A stretch of DNA of 64,000 nucleotides from assembly GCF_963667735.1 (NCBI RefSeq), contig NZ_OY763919.1, forward strand, positions 434,001 to 498,000, read 5' to 3'. Every line of letters begins with the position of its first letter. Position 1 is the first letter of the stretch. Shown piece by piece: positions 46,167 to 54,906 of the stretch. The DNA is from an uncultured Methanoregula sp. GTDB lineage: Archaea; Halobacteriota; Methanomicrobia; Methanomicrobiales; Methanospirillaceae. The position numbers and the translations under genes were made by a program. The notes under the pieces are model-generated. The model was not told the DNA's origin. It worked only from the letters and a program-made list of their open reading frames with translations, and ran no database searches.

Positions 46167-46392
46167 ACGGGATGATGAGACGGTATCCGATATTAGTGTT
46201 ATGGGTTGCATGCGGTGCAAAACCGGACACGAATTGTCCCGTATCTGGTCAGAGCGGGCACACTATCCCGGCCGAAGCAGAATAAAAAAACAGATAGGAA
46301 ACCCGTCCGGTGTTTTGGATACCTGCTGATGATAACTCCTTTTGATTTTTTTATATCAGCCGGAACATAAAAAATGAGGGTGCATTCACCAA

Positions 46393-47013
46393 TTATCGCC
46401 CGAATACAGTCGGAACTTTTGCCTCTGCCAAGGTATGGCCATTCAGAGCCATCTCGATCGACGCCCGATCTGCAGTCGGCTGGACTATGTCCATATCTAC
46501 GGCATAAACGTGGAACACATAGCGATGAGTGGTTCCCGCCGGGGGACACGGAGGATAATAGCCTCGCGTTCCGGCACTATTCTCACCCTGCTGCGAACCA
46601 TCGGGGAGCACTTTCATGTTCGGCTGATTCCTCGCAAATCCGGCAGACGCCCGGGGAATGTTGTACACAATCCAGTGGGTGAAGGTTCCGGCCGGGGCAT
46701 CGGGATCCTCAAGGATCAGGACGAGGCTTTTTGTTCCAGACGGTTTTGTTCCAAAGGATATTTCCGGCGATTCGCCTGCACCCTTGCAGGTGTAGCTATC
46801 CGGAAGAGTTGATCCCGGGACCAGGGAATCGACCCCGAGGGTAAGCACCTGGGTGGTTGCTGAAACCTGAACCTGCGGGACTGCAGTGTTTTCCGCTGAG
46901 GGGGTCACACCCGGGGATACGCCGGCCTGGGGAGAGACCGGGGCCGTACAACCGGCCCCAAGGCAAAGGAGACATACAAGCAGGGTCGCCAGGAACTGAA
47001 CCAATCTTTCCAT
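46393..47013 (-). CDS. PEBP-family (YbhB/YbcL) lipoprotein
   Basis: 206 residues from ATG 47013. The lipobox is LCLGAGC. The PEBP domain (about 55-206) has SPEISFGTKPSGTKSL, the D-P-D-A-P motif (EDPDAPAGTFTHW) and the G-x-x-G-Y-x-P-P-C-P motif (GTRGYYPPCPP) with HRYVFHVYA. This is the bacterial and archaeal YbhB branch related to Raf kinase inhibitor protein. The ligand is unknown. It is predicted to be lipid-anchored outside the cell. Confidence 0.93.
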   Translation of the reverse strand: MERLVQFLATLLVCLLCLGAGCTAPVSPQAGVSPGVTPSAENTAVPQVQVSATTQVLTLGVDSLVPGSTLPDSYTCKGAGESPEISFGTKPSGTKSLVLILEDPDAPAGTFTHWIVYNIPRASAGFARNQPNMKVLPDGSQQGENSAGTRGYYPPCPPAGTTHRYVFHVYAVDMDIVQPTADRASIEMALNGHTLAEAKVPTVFGR

Positions 47014-47150
47014 ACCCGTAAATGCACATACCGGCACATAAGCCTGACGGGATTACGTTACCCAAACCGGCTACCTGTATATACTTCCAGCATCAATAAC
47101 TCGTACGATAAAGGGTCCATTCCAGGGGATATGCCCGAGGGGGAGTTGCC

Positions 47151-48227
47151 ATGAAAATGCAGAATACACAACAGCAAACTACGGCAGTTGGACCCGTCCC
47201 GCTGAGTTTCTGTATCATCCTCAGCCAGGATAACAGGATAGAGCGCCTGATCGATCGCCCGCTTGAAGAATACTTAAAAGAAGTCAAAACATCTTCCATT
47301 GCATGGATCGACTACAGCATTCCTGACAATAGCGAGGAGATAGAAAAAATCGCCCAGATGGCAGGATTTTCCAAGATTCCCATCCCCAAACTGACTACGG
47401 GTTTTTATTCCGCGTACGAGGATTACGATACCGAGCTGGGTATCATGCTCCCCTCGGTAACGGTCAAGATCGAAAAGATGACCGTTCATCCCCTGTTCAT
47501 CCTTATCCGGGATAACCTCGTCCTGACCGTCCACTCCGAAGAGATCAACCGTCTGCTCAGGTTCTCACGGTACGCCCAGCAGTTCTTCAAGCGGATAGCT
47601 TCAGAAAACACAGGGGATAAGATCACCCTCATCCTTGAGCGGATCATCGATGAGAACAATGACCGGAACTTCGAGTACCTCCGGGAGATCGAGATGCACG
47701 GGGATGCGATCAGCAAATCCTTAATCGAGGAGAGCGTTGCCAAGAAGAAGATCGCCCACGAGATTTACCGCATGAAACACGTGCTCATCGATTATCTCAA
47801 CGTGCTCTGGGCAACAAAAGACGTGGTCGATTCGCTCCGGTACGGGGATGCCGATCTCATCACCAATGATGAGAAACTACTCGGCAGGATCGGCATCCTC
47901 TCGGACAACATCGACCGGCACATCGAGCTCTCCGAACAGATGTCCAATGTGCTCGCATCGGGTCTTGAAGTGATGCAGAGTATCTATAACAACCAGCTCC
48001 AGAGCCTCAACAACCGCTTTGCTCTCGTAACCGCGTACCTCACCGTACTCGGAACGGCATTCCTCGTCCCCAACACGATTGCCACGATCGCAGGGAGCGG
48101 GATTATGGAGGGAACAATGGCTGCACAGTGGTGGTACCTGCCGCTTCTCATAGCCTCGACCGTGATTGCAACCCTGACTTCCTTCCTCTGGGTGCTCCAT
48201 GTCTGGAAGAAGAGAGAAGAAGACTGA
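47151..48227 (+). CDS. CorA-like membrane protein lacking the GMN motif
   Basis: 358 residues. The CorA plan is visible: an alpha/beta cytoplasmic domain (1-160), a long helix bundle (160-285) and two C-terminal helices (LTVLGTAFLVPNTIATIAG and WWYLPLLIASTVIATLTSF), ending with basic KKREED. Where CorA has GMN after the first helix, this protein has AGSGIMEG. The selectivity motif is therefore changed, and magnesium transport should not be assumed. A GGGGAG ribosome site lies just before the ATG. Confidence 0.85.
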   Translation: MKMQNTQQQTTAVGPVPLSFCIILSQDNRIERLIDRPLEEYLKEVKTSSIAWIDYSIPDNSEEIEKIAQMAGFSKIPIPKLTTGFYSAYEDYDTELGIMLPSVTVKIEKMTVHPLFILIRDNLVLTVHSEEINRLLRFSRYAQQFFKRIASENTGDKITLILERIIDENNDRNFEYLREIEMHGDAISKSLIEESVAKKKIAHEIYRMKHVLIDYLNVLWATKDVVDSLRYGDADLITNDEKLLGRIGILSDNIDRHIELSEQMSNVLASGLEVMQSIYNNQLQSLNNRFALVTAYLTVLGTAFLVPNTIATIAGSGIMEGTMAAQWWYLPLLIASTVIATLTSFLWVLHVWKKREED

Positions 48228-48376
48228 AACCCATCTGAAGAACACGGGAATCTCAAATCATCTTTTCGAATTATCCGTGACCGGTTCTCATTCATGCTCT
48301 CCCAGGCTTTTCGTCATTTCACATACCCAAAACAGGTCAGACAATCAGAAGGGAAATAACGCTAAAACCCGTAAAA

Positions 48377-48934
48377 TCAGAAGAGAACAGACTCTGCAAG
48401 GATCTTGATACCGATCAGGATGAGAATAAGACCGCCGGCGATCTCTATCCGGTTGCCAAGAAGGTCCTCCAACCGCTCACCCAGCATCACACCGGCAAAC
48501 GAGATGAGGAAGCAGACTGTACCGATTATGATTGCGGGAATGAGAACGGGGGTGCCAAGGATACCAAAGGTCACTCCGACGGCAAGCGCATCAATGCTCG
48601 TTGCAAGAGAGAGGATAATAACCGGTACCAGCTGCAGACTGTCAAGATGTGATTCATCTCCCCCTTTGAAACCCTCCCAGCACATTTTTCCCCCGATAAT
48701 CACCAGGAGGACAAATGCTATCCACGGGGCATAGACAGATATCAGCCCGATGAAAGCCACTCCTGCGATCCAGCCCGCAAGAGTCATTCCTGCCTGGAAG
48801 ACTCCAAAGAAGAGGGCAACATATGCAGCTATGGACAGGAGACGGGATTTCGTAGTTGTTCCAAGAGCAAGAGATACGGCAAAACAATCCATGGACAGAC
48901 CGATGCCGATAAGGAGGGGGGTAAGAAGATCCAT
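48377..48934 (-). CDS. mntP: Manganese efflux pump
   Basis: 185 residues from ATG 48934. Six membrane helices form two repeats, each with an acidic membrane residue in the family's motif: GIGLSMDCFAVSLALG and LATSIDALAVGVTFG. It exports Mn(II). It starts 36 bp after the stop of uvsE, which encodes a manganese-dependent enzyme, and both follow msrB on the same strand. No Mn riboswitch of the yybP-ykoY type could be recognised in this short gap. Confidence 0.94.
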   Translation of the reverse strand: MDLLTPLLIGIGLSMDCFAVSLALGTTTKSRLLSIAAYVALFFGVFQAGMTLAGWIAGVAFIGLISVYAPWIAFVLLVIIGGKMCWEGFKGGDESHLDSLQLVPVIILSLATSIDALAVGVTFGILGTPVLIPAIIIGTVCFLISFAGVMLGERLEDLLGNRIEIAGGLILILIGIKILAESVLF

Positions 48935-48970
48935 GAGATGATTACCTTTTGGCACGGAGTAGGGATAATA

Positions 48971-49882
48971 TCATCCCGGGTTGCCGGGACGGATGACGAG
49001 CCGGGGATCGTCCCGAGCAAGGAAAAGAGCGGTTTTTGCGCTTGCTTCCTTATCCTTGATCTCAAGCATCAGATCGAAATCCGCGGCGCCGGTTTCGAAG
49101 AGGAATGCCACAAAATTCTGTTCATCGATGTGCTCGGCATGGGCCCCGGCCCGTTTACCGGCCTGCTGGGAACTGTAATCGACCATGGGGAGGTTGTCTT
49201 TTTGACTCCAGCTTGCCCGGATAGGGTCCAGCAGATCGGAAACGGTCTCCCCATTATTTTTGAGGGAGTGATGAAAGACATCAAAAAGAACAGGGATACC
49301 TGTCCGTTCATGGAGGGTCAGGCAGTCGGCCGCAGAATAGAGTTTTTCATCGTTTTCAATCACAAGTCTCCTCCGTATGGAGGCATCAAGGAGCTCGTAA
49401 TTGGTGACAAACCGCTCCAGGCTTGCAGTCTTGTCGTTATAGATACCCCCCACATGAATCTGGATCTTCGCAGTTGCGTCAAGTTCCATCAGGTCGAGTA
49501 TCTCCGCATGATACCGGAGTTCGGAAATGCTCCGGTCAAACACCTCATGGCGGGGTGTGTTGATGAGGACAAACTGGTCAGGGTGCATCGAGATCCGGAA
49601 CCGGTTTTTCCGGATAAATAGCCCGATCTCAGACAGGGTTGTTTCAAAACGCTCCTGCCAGGGAAACGTACAGACCGGGTGGGATGCAAACGGGATCATG
49701 TCCGAGGAGATCCGGAAGAAGAGGAAACCGTTGTCCCTGTTGAATCGGAGGATGTTCAGGAGACACGCGAGGTTTTTTTCAACGGTTTCTTCGAACCGGT
49801 CCGGAGAATAAGAGGCAAGACGGAACGTGGATGAGGGGGAACAGCCAATCGAGCGGTTGATGCAGGGGTAACCGATACGCAT
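48971..49882 (-). CDS. uvsE: UV damage endonuclease
   Basis: 303 residues, of the usual core length. Family marks are RIGYPCINRSIGCSPSSTF, FFRISSDMIPFASHP, ISMHPDQFVLINTP, IQIHVGGIYNDK, LVIENDEKLYSAADC and LFDVFHHSLKNN, which together hold the metal-binding His, Glu and Asp. The enzyme cuts DNA 5' to UV photoproducts and needs Mn(II). It is sparse in archaea, so transfer from bacteria is plausible. Its start lies 49 bp after the stop of msrB. Confidence 0.95.
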   Translation of the reverse strand: MRIGYPCINRSIGCSPSSTFRLASYSPDRFEETVEKNLACLLNILRFNRDNGFLFFRISSDMIPFASHPVCTFPWQERFETTLSEIGLFIRKNRFRISMHPDQFVLINTPRHEVFDRSISELRYHAEILDLMELDATAKIQIHVGGIYNDKTASLERFVTNYELLDASIRRRLVIENDEKLYSAADCLTLHERTGIPVLFDVFHHSLKNNGETVSDLLDPIRASWSQKDNLPMVDYSSQQAGKRAGAHAEHIDEQNFVAFLFETGAADFDLMLEIKDKEASAKTALFLARDDPRLVIRPGNPG

Positions 49883-49931
49883 GATGGGATCCGTGAGTTT
49901 ATCCGAGAGATTTCAGATGCAGATGTCGTGG

Positions 49932-50399
49932 TCAGGGAAACCGGTAAAATTCCAGTGCAGCCGAATTCATACAATAGCGTTTCCCGGTGGGTGCTGGCCC
50001 GTCATCGAAGACATGACCGAGATGAGCTCCGCACCGGGCGCAGAGGACTTCGGTGCGCTCCATTCCCCCGGAGCGGTCCGTCCGGGTCCGGATGTTGAGC
50101 GGGGAGACCGGAGCTGAGAAACTCGGCCAGCCGGTACCGGAATCGAATTTTGCAGTCGAAGAGAAGAGATCGGTTTTGCAACAGACACAGGAATAAAACC
50201 CGGGTTCTTTCCAGGCATGGTATTTCCCCGTGAACGCGTACTCGGTGCCCTGTCCCCGGGCAACAGAGAATTGTTCAGAAGTGAGTTCAGCTCTCCATTC
50301 CTCGTCGGTCTTGACTACGGGAAGAACGTGTTCCGACCTGCCGGTCCGTACGTTGAAGATAGAAAGCGGGGATCCCGCTTCTCGGCTTTCCGATGTCAT
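49932..50399 (-). CDS. msrB: Peptide methionine-R-sulfoxide reductase
   Basis: 155 residues from ATG 50399, which has AGGTG six bases upstream; a GTG at 50408 overlaps that site. The zinc Cys pairs are SCVCCKTD and [10 protein letters not shown]. The catalytic Cys is in [12 protein letters not shown], and the substrate region has DSGTGWPSF. It repairs oxidised methionine. It heads a cluster with uvsE and mntP. One extra feature is a third Cys beside the first zinc pair (CVCC). Confidence 0.95.
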   Translation of the reverse strand: MTSESREAGSPLSIFNVRTGRSEHVLPVVKTDEEWRAELTSEQFSVARGQGTEYAFTGKYHAWKEPGFYSCVCCKTDLFSSTAKFDSGTGWPSFSAPVSPLNIRTRTDRSGGMERTEVLCARCGAHLGHVFDDGPAPTGKRYCMNSAALEFYRFP

Positions 50400-50456
50400 T
50401 GTCTGCACCTGAAAGAATGATAGCGGAGTGCAGGTATAGAACTTATGCTTGGGGCA

Positions 50457-51032
50457 CTACAGCCCGAAAAAACCAAGAACCCGCTTTTTGGGATCCTTGA
50501 AAAAGATCTTTGCGCCATGCTTTATATTGCGCACATCCTCGATGGTGTAGAGAATATCAGGATAATTTTTTGAGAGGATATCGAGCAGCCGTGCCAGTTC
50601 TTTTCTTGGTACAATCATGAAAATGATGTTCACGGAATGCGAGAATGTCCCGGATCCCTCGATCCGGGTCATGCCATAGCCATGGGTTGAGAGCTCGGTC
50701 ATGATCGGCTGGGGATCGCCCGGGACAAACATGCGGACAATAACATCTCCAATCGAGATCATGTCCTCGATCTGCATGCCCAGCAGGGTGCCAATCCCGT
50801 ATCCGGCAAGGTAGGCGAGGATATTCCAGTAATCGGTCAGGTTAGTCAGAACAAGCCCTGTTGAGAGCAGCCAGATACCGGTCTTGACAATCCCCATACA
50901 GGATGCGAGATTGGCATGCCCGCGGGCAATATAGATGGTCCGGACCGTCTCAAGACTGGTCTCGAAGATCCTGGCAATCAGGATGATGAGGGGTACCGCT
51001 GCTGCTGCCAGGGTAAAGGCTGTTGATCCGAT
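50457..51032 (-). CDS. UPF0316 (DUF2179/DUF5698) membrane protein, possible ATC start
   Basis: 191 residues if read from an ATC at 51032. The first standard start in frame, ATG 50897, gives only 146 residues and loses the first family helix. The in-frame sequence upstream matches the family: FTLAAAAVPLIILIARIFE, then TSLETVRTIYIARG. Two further helices and a cytoplasmic domain with PRKELARLLDIL and AKIFFKDPKKR follow. No ATG, GTG or TTG occurs in frame back to the next stop. AGGAG lies 11 bases before the ATC. Function unknown. Confidence 0.75.
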   Translation of the reverse strand: MGSTAFTLAAAAVPLIILIARIFETSLETVRTIYIARGHANLASCMGIVKTGIWLLSTGLVLTNLTDYWNILAYLAGYGIGTLLGMQIEDMISIGDVIVRMFVPGDPQPIMTELSTHGYGMTRIEGSGTFSHSVNIIFMIVPRKELARLLDILSKNYPDILYTIEDVRNIKHGAKIFFKDPKKRVLGFFGL

Positions 51033-51688
51033 GAGTGGACACGCTCCTAACCAGAATAATCTTCTTGGCTCTCTTGAATACCTTACGGTTGTTTCCTGCC
51101 AGAAAGGGGATCTTCATCGCATTTCAAGTACGGGTAACAGGTTCGTATCAGCAAGCGCGGGGCACTCTGATCCAGGGTACCATCCGGCGGGGGCAGCATT
51201 TTTTGATTTTTATGCTCTGGAGAGATCATAGTTCACCTGCGGGGAAGCCCTCCTCCGGCCTACCTGCCCGAGAAACGCCAGCGCATTTGCCAGCGCTTCG
51301 GGAAGGGCGCAGACGGAGAGTCCCCGGGTATGGCAGGGGTATTAAAAATACCGCCCGATTGAAATCCTCAATGGGGATACGTTTTTGCGGGTCAGGGGGA
51401 CGAAACCCCTTTAGGCGGCATCCCCATCCGGGGGTGAATGGGGGTTACGCTCCTTCATTTGGAGAGAATATGCAGCCAAACCAGAAAAGAGAATTTTCAC
51501 AGATCTTAACAATATAAGTTCAGCAGAGCAATTTTTTGAACTATCCTGTTCTGGAATTCCCCTTCTTCAGTCTGGTTGTGGTGAATCCGGTTCCTGATCA
51601 TCCGGATGGCGGTCAGGGGATCGAGAAAAACTGGGTTACCCGGTGCGGGATCTGCATATTCCTCCGGATTCATGGGGAGACCAGTCCC
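51033..51688. other. Spacer of about 650 bp
   Basis: No supportable gene; a plus-strand open frame here (51035-51517) has no ribosome site and a random composition. It contains two direct copies of GCCAGCGC near 51280-51300, a GGTATT-AAA-AATACC hairpin (51338-51352) and the stem-loop element listed separately. Confidence 0.5.
51372..51426. other. Candidate structured RNA element
   Basis: An outer 7-bp stem TGGGGAT / ATCCCCA (51372-51378 with 51420-51426) encloses a 5-bp hairpin AGGGG-GACGAAA-CCCCT (51394-51410). The nested pairing suggests a folded RNA, strand unknown. It matches no riboswitch I can recognise. Confidence 0.35.
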
Positions 51689-52072
51689 TCACGCAGAGTG
51701 AAACGTGATCCTGCTCTGCCCGTAATAATTCCAGAAAAACGCACAGCAGGTTGCAAGTACCTTTGCCAGGAGATATCCCGTGGAGAACAACTCGACAGCA
51801 AGCCAGATGATGCAGAGATTCACAAGGAGACAGCTGAAGGAGATGACGACAAACGATGTGAACTGGACACCATATTGCCGGTTCTTGTCATGGAACGTCA
51901 GGTACTTGTTCAGGATGTAACTGACAATAATCCCGATAGAATAGGAGATCGTTGCCGAGAGAAGATACCATATCCCGAGATATGAAGTGAACCCATACAG
52001 CAGGCCGAGATCGATTGCCGAGGCTATGATACCGATAAAAAAGAACCAGAGGATACGCTCGTTTTTGAACAT
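51689..52072 (-). CDS. GtrA-family flippase-like membrane protein
   Basis: 127 residues from ATG 52072, with GGAG five bases upstream. Four helices and the GtrA marks FFFIGIIASAIDLGLLY, SYILNKYLTF and AFFWNYYGQSRITF are present. GtrA proteins help move lipid-linked sugars across the membrane. It lies 121 bp downstream of a GT39 glycosyltransferase on the same strand, which would use such a sugar outside the cell. Confidence 0.92.
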   Translation of the reverse strand: MFKNERILWFFFIGIIASAIDLGLLYGFTSYLGIWYLLSATISYSIGIIVSYILNKYLTFHDKNRQYGVQFTSFVVISFSCLLVNLCIIWLAVELFSTGYLLAKVLATCCAFFWNYYGQSRITFHSA

Positions 52073-52193
52073 CCGTGCTCCACGTTCGGGCATGGTTTTC
52101 AGGGTAAGGAACACGGGCCCGCTGCCTTTTGAAGATTCTGTTCATGGAACCGCAAAAAAACCGGAGGATTTTTTCGGGCTTTACTTCCAGCCG

Positions 52194-54407
52194 TCATATC
52201 GCACCCGCGCAATCGTAGAGTGTGCTTTGCGAGGTTTGTGGCCCGGCTGAATTCCAGTTGCTGCCAGAAGAACCGGTACTTCCCATTGAATCTGGACGAT
52301 AATTCCGGGTGATTGAACCTGGCAGGCCGGTCACACCTTCAGTATTGTTGCCGTTGCCAGCACCATATTCTGAAGCGGGAATGGCAGTACAATGGCTGCT
52401 CACCCAGGAGAAGATCTCAGTATTGCCGGAAATCTGGCCACCCCCCGCAGTTGTGGAAGGAATGGAGAAATAGCGGACTTTTCCCGCCTTGAGCAGTGTT
52501 GTGAGACTCCCTGTTGACAGGATGGTGTCAGAACCGGAAAAACCACCCAGGGACATGACAGGTCTGCCCGTTTCAAGGATCAGGGAGGCTGCTTCGTGAC
52601 TGCTGGGTACTGCGACGAGCCAGGTTTCACCATTGCTATGGGATGTCAGATACTCTGTAAGCTGCGAGGTGGTGTTCTCCTGGCCCACATGACCAATGCC
52701 CCCGGGCATACCACGGCTGCCCTGGACAAGCTGGGGACCGGCCGCAGGAAGGATATTCCCGCTCCCATAAACCAATGGTGTGCAGGACCAGACAACCGGG
52801 GCGATAAACAGAAGCCCGATCGCAAGTATGGTTGCAACCCTTGAATGCGAACTGCTGCGGGAGGAGGGTTTCAGCTTCAGGTATATCAACACAAGAGTGA
52901 GGACTATGGTCCCAAGTGCGACGAGGGGAGTGAGCGCCCCGGCCCATTCAGCAGTGTACAAGAGTACCCAGACTTGAACGCAGCCCGTGATGAAGACTGC
53001 AGCGGGCAGTATCCATCCCGTTCTGCTGCTTCCCTGATATGCTTCGTACATTACCAGGATGCCGATACCCGCCAGCGCAGCTAGGGGCGGGGCGATGGTT
53101 GCTAGGTAATAGGAATGCCAGAACCCGGTCGTGAAACTGAAGTACAAAAGGCCGGGGAGCAGCCAGAGACACAGCGCAGCAGTGGTAATTCCCTGTTCAG
53201 AGAAGAGCCCGGCATCCTCAAGACCTTTCATCGAGAGCGAAGCTGGCCGGCGCAAGAGGGCAAGAAGGCCGATCAGGGTCAGAGGAAGGAGCCAGCTGAT
53301 CTGGCCGGCGAGGCCCTCCGAGAGTAGGCGGAAGAGGCCGGGAGTCCCGTTCTCTGCCATCATACCGCCGGCACCTCCGTTACCGGAGGGAGGAGCACCC
53401 CCGGGTGCACCTGAGGGTCCGGTGCCAGTTGATAGCAGGGTTCCCGGACCCGGGGGTGCCTGACCGGCCGGAGATTCCAGATCCATTCGCCGGTCCCGTG
53501 TCCGATTGGTCTCCTGCAGTCCCGAGCTGGGGAACTCTCCCGGTTGCGAAGGCATTGCTGCGCTTATGGAGGACCCGGGTCCGGAACCGTCACCCGAACC
53601 TGTCGCACCGTTTTCCAACCGGTGGATGCCATTATAGTTTATTATAAGACCAAGAACGGAATTATCACCGCTTCCCCCTATATAGGGGCGCTGGTCTGCA
53701 GGGACCAGATCCACAGCAACGGTCCAGGACAGGGATACAATGATCAGGACCAGGACTGCCAGAAGGAGATGGAAGGCGCGGGTCTTCATACTGAGGCTCC
53801 GGGTTCCCATAATATAGATTATCAGAACTGCGGGAACGATGATGAACGCCTGGATCATCTTGATATTGAACCCCACGCCGATGAGACCCACCGATACAAG
53901 AAGCCAGGGAAGCGATTGCTCCCGCGCAGCTTTGAGGGCGACATAGAGGGCAAGGAGGAGAACAAAGATCAGGAGACCGTCCATCGTCCCGTTCCGGGAC
54001 ACTGCAACGAAAATGGGGGTAACGGCAAGGGCAAACGCCGACACGAGACCCGCCGGTCTCCCGAACGGGCGGGAGACAATCAGGTAGACAAGGGCAACCG
54101 ATCCAACACCGGCAAGGGCCTGGGGCAGGACGAGTACCCAGCCGGAGAAGCCGAGAAGTGCGGCTGAGGCAACCTGGACCCAGAGACCAACGGGAGGTTT
54201 ATCCACCGTCACAAAACCTGCCGCATCAAAGGAATTGAAGAAGATGACACGGGGGTTTTCGAGCATGCTCTTTACAGCAGCTGCATAATACTCATTGGAG
54301 ATTCCCTGGTTCCAGAGATTCCAGAGATTGAGAAAGAGGGAGAGGAGAAGAATACCTGCAAGTAACAGCTCGGTTCTGTATTTTTCGCAAAACCTCGTCG
54401 GGATCAT
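52194..54407 (-). CDS. GT39-family glycosyltransferase (ArnT/YkcB-like)
   Basis: 737 residues. About 11-13 membrane helices are predicted. The active-site loop is GISNEYYAAAVKSM, followed by FVTVDKPPVGLWVQ, as in YkcB-type GT39 enzymes. Near residues 270-350 a Gly/Pro/Ser-rich insert (GAPPSGNGGAGG) precedes GTPGLFRLLSEGLAGQISW, a feature shared with bacterial members. A C-terminal domain outside the membrane follows, with a poorly ordered Gly/Asn/Ser end. It probably glycosylates an envelope molecule. Its ATG overlaps the upstream small gene by 4 bp. Confidence 0.92.
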   Translation of the reverse strand: MIPTRFCEKYRTELLLAGILLLSLFLNLWNLWNQGISNEYYAAAVKSMLENPRVIFFNSFDAAGFVTVDKPPVGLWVQVASAALLGFSGWVLVLPQALAGVGSVALVYLIVSRPFGRPAGLVSAFALAVTPIFVAVSRNGTMDGLLIFVLLLALYVALKAAREQSLPWLLVSVGLIGVGFNIKMIQAFIIVPAVLIIYIMGTRSLSMKTRAFHLLLAVLVLIIVSLSWTVAVDLVPADQRPYIGGSGDNSVLGLIINYNGIHRLENGATGSGDGSGPGSSISAAMPSQPGEFPSSGLQETNRTRDRRMDLESPAGQAPPGPGTLLSTGTGPSGAPGGAPPSGNGGAGGMMAENGTPGLFRLLSEGLAGQISWLLPLTLIGLLALLRRPASLSMKGLEDAGLFSEQGITTAALCLWLLPGLLYFSFTTGFWHSYYLATIAPPLAALAGIGILVMYEAYQGSSRTGWILPAAVFITGCVQVWVLLYTAEWAGALTPLVALGTIVLTLVLIYLKLKPSSRSSSHSRVATILAIGLLFIAPVVWSCTPLVYGSGNILPAAGPQLVQGSRGMPGGIGHVGQENTTSQLTEYLTSHSNGETWLVAVPSSHEAASLILETGRPVMSLGGFSGSDTILSTGSLTTLLKAGKVRYFSIPSTTAGGGQISGNTEIFSWVSSHCTAIPASEYGAGNGNNTEGVTGLPGSITRNYRPDSMGSTGSSGSNWNSAGPQTSQSTLYDCAGAI

Positions 54408-54562
54408 GGTCGGCGATCCCGGACGGTCCGGAGCAGGTTATCGATATCCTGTACATGGTCGATGCCGGGGCCGGAGAGGTTGCTCCGGAAATACCGGAGC
54501 TGGTTCTGAATCTCCTCAATCTCATCGTACGTGATCAGGAACCACGGGTTGTTATGAGTCAT
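54404..54562 (-). CDS. Small protein coupled to the GT39 gene
   Basis: 52 residues from ATG 54562 (MTHNNPWFLITYDEIEEIQNQ). It is amphipathic and helical with a basic end (LLRTVRDRRP), with no membrane helix. Its TGA overlaps the GT39 ATG (ATGA), which supports translation and coupling. The family is not recognised; it could be a small partner or just a leader for the enzyme. Confidence 0.55.
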   Translation of the reverse strand: MTHNNPWFLITYDEIEEIQNQLRYFRSNLSGPGIDHVQDIDNLLRTVRDRRP

Positions 54563-54906
54563 GCCTGCCCCACAACCTTCCAACGGACCTTCATTCCATT
54601 GCTTTTTTCCTGCGACAGTGTTCTTCCCATGCCAGATTGTCACCTTTTTTGAAGAGTTGGTCTCCCATGCTTCGCAAGACCAGATATATTATTGATACAG
54701 TCGCGGTGAAAGGCTGAAACCTGGATGGGGATGTATTGAACCGACGGGGATCAGATATGAGTAAAAACCGGATGTGACAGATATATCGACCAGTACCAGG
54801 CAGGTAACACAGAAAATACCAACTTATTTTATCCCGCACAATGATAGTATGAATAAGAACACTCCGTATATCCGGGTGCAAGGGTAGAAAACCGGGTGAA
54901 TCTGAA

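Noticed and set aside
51035..51517. A 160-residue plus-strand open frame in the UPF0316-GtrA gap
   Set aside because: It has no ribosome site, its composition is random, and its start lies opposite the conserved N-terminus of UPF0316.
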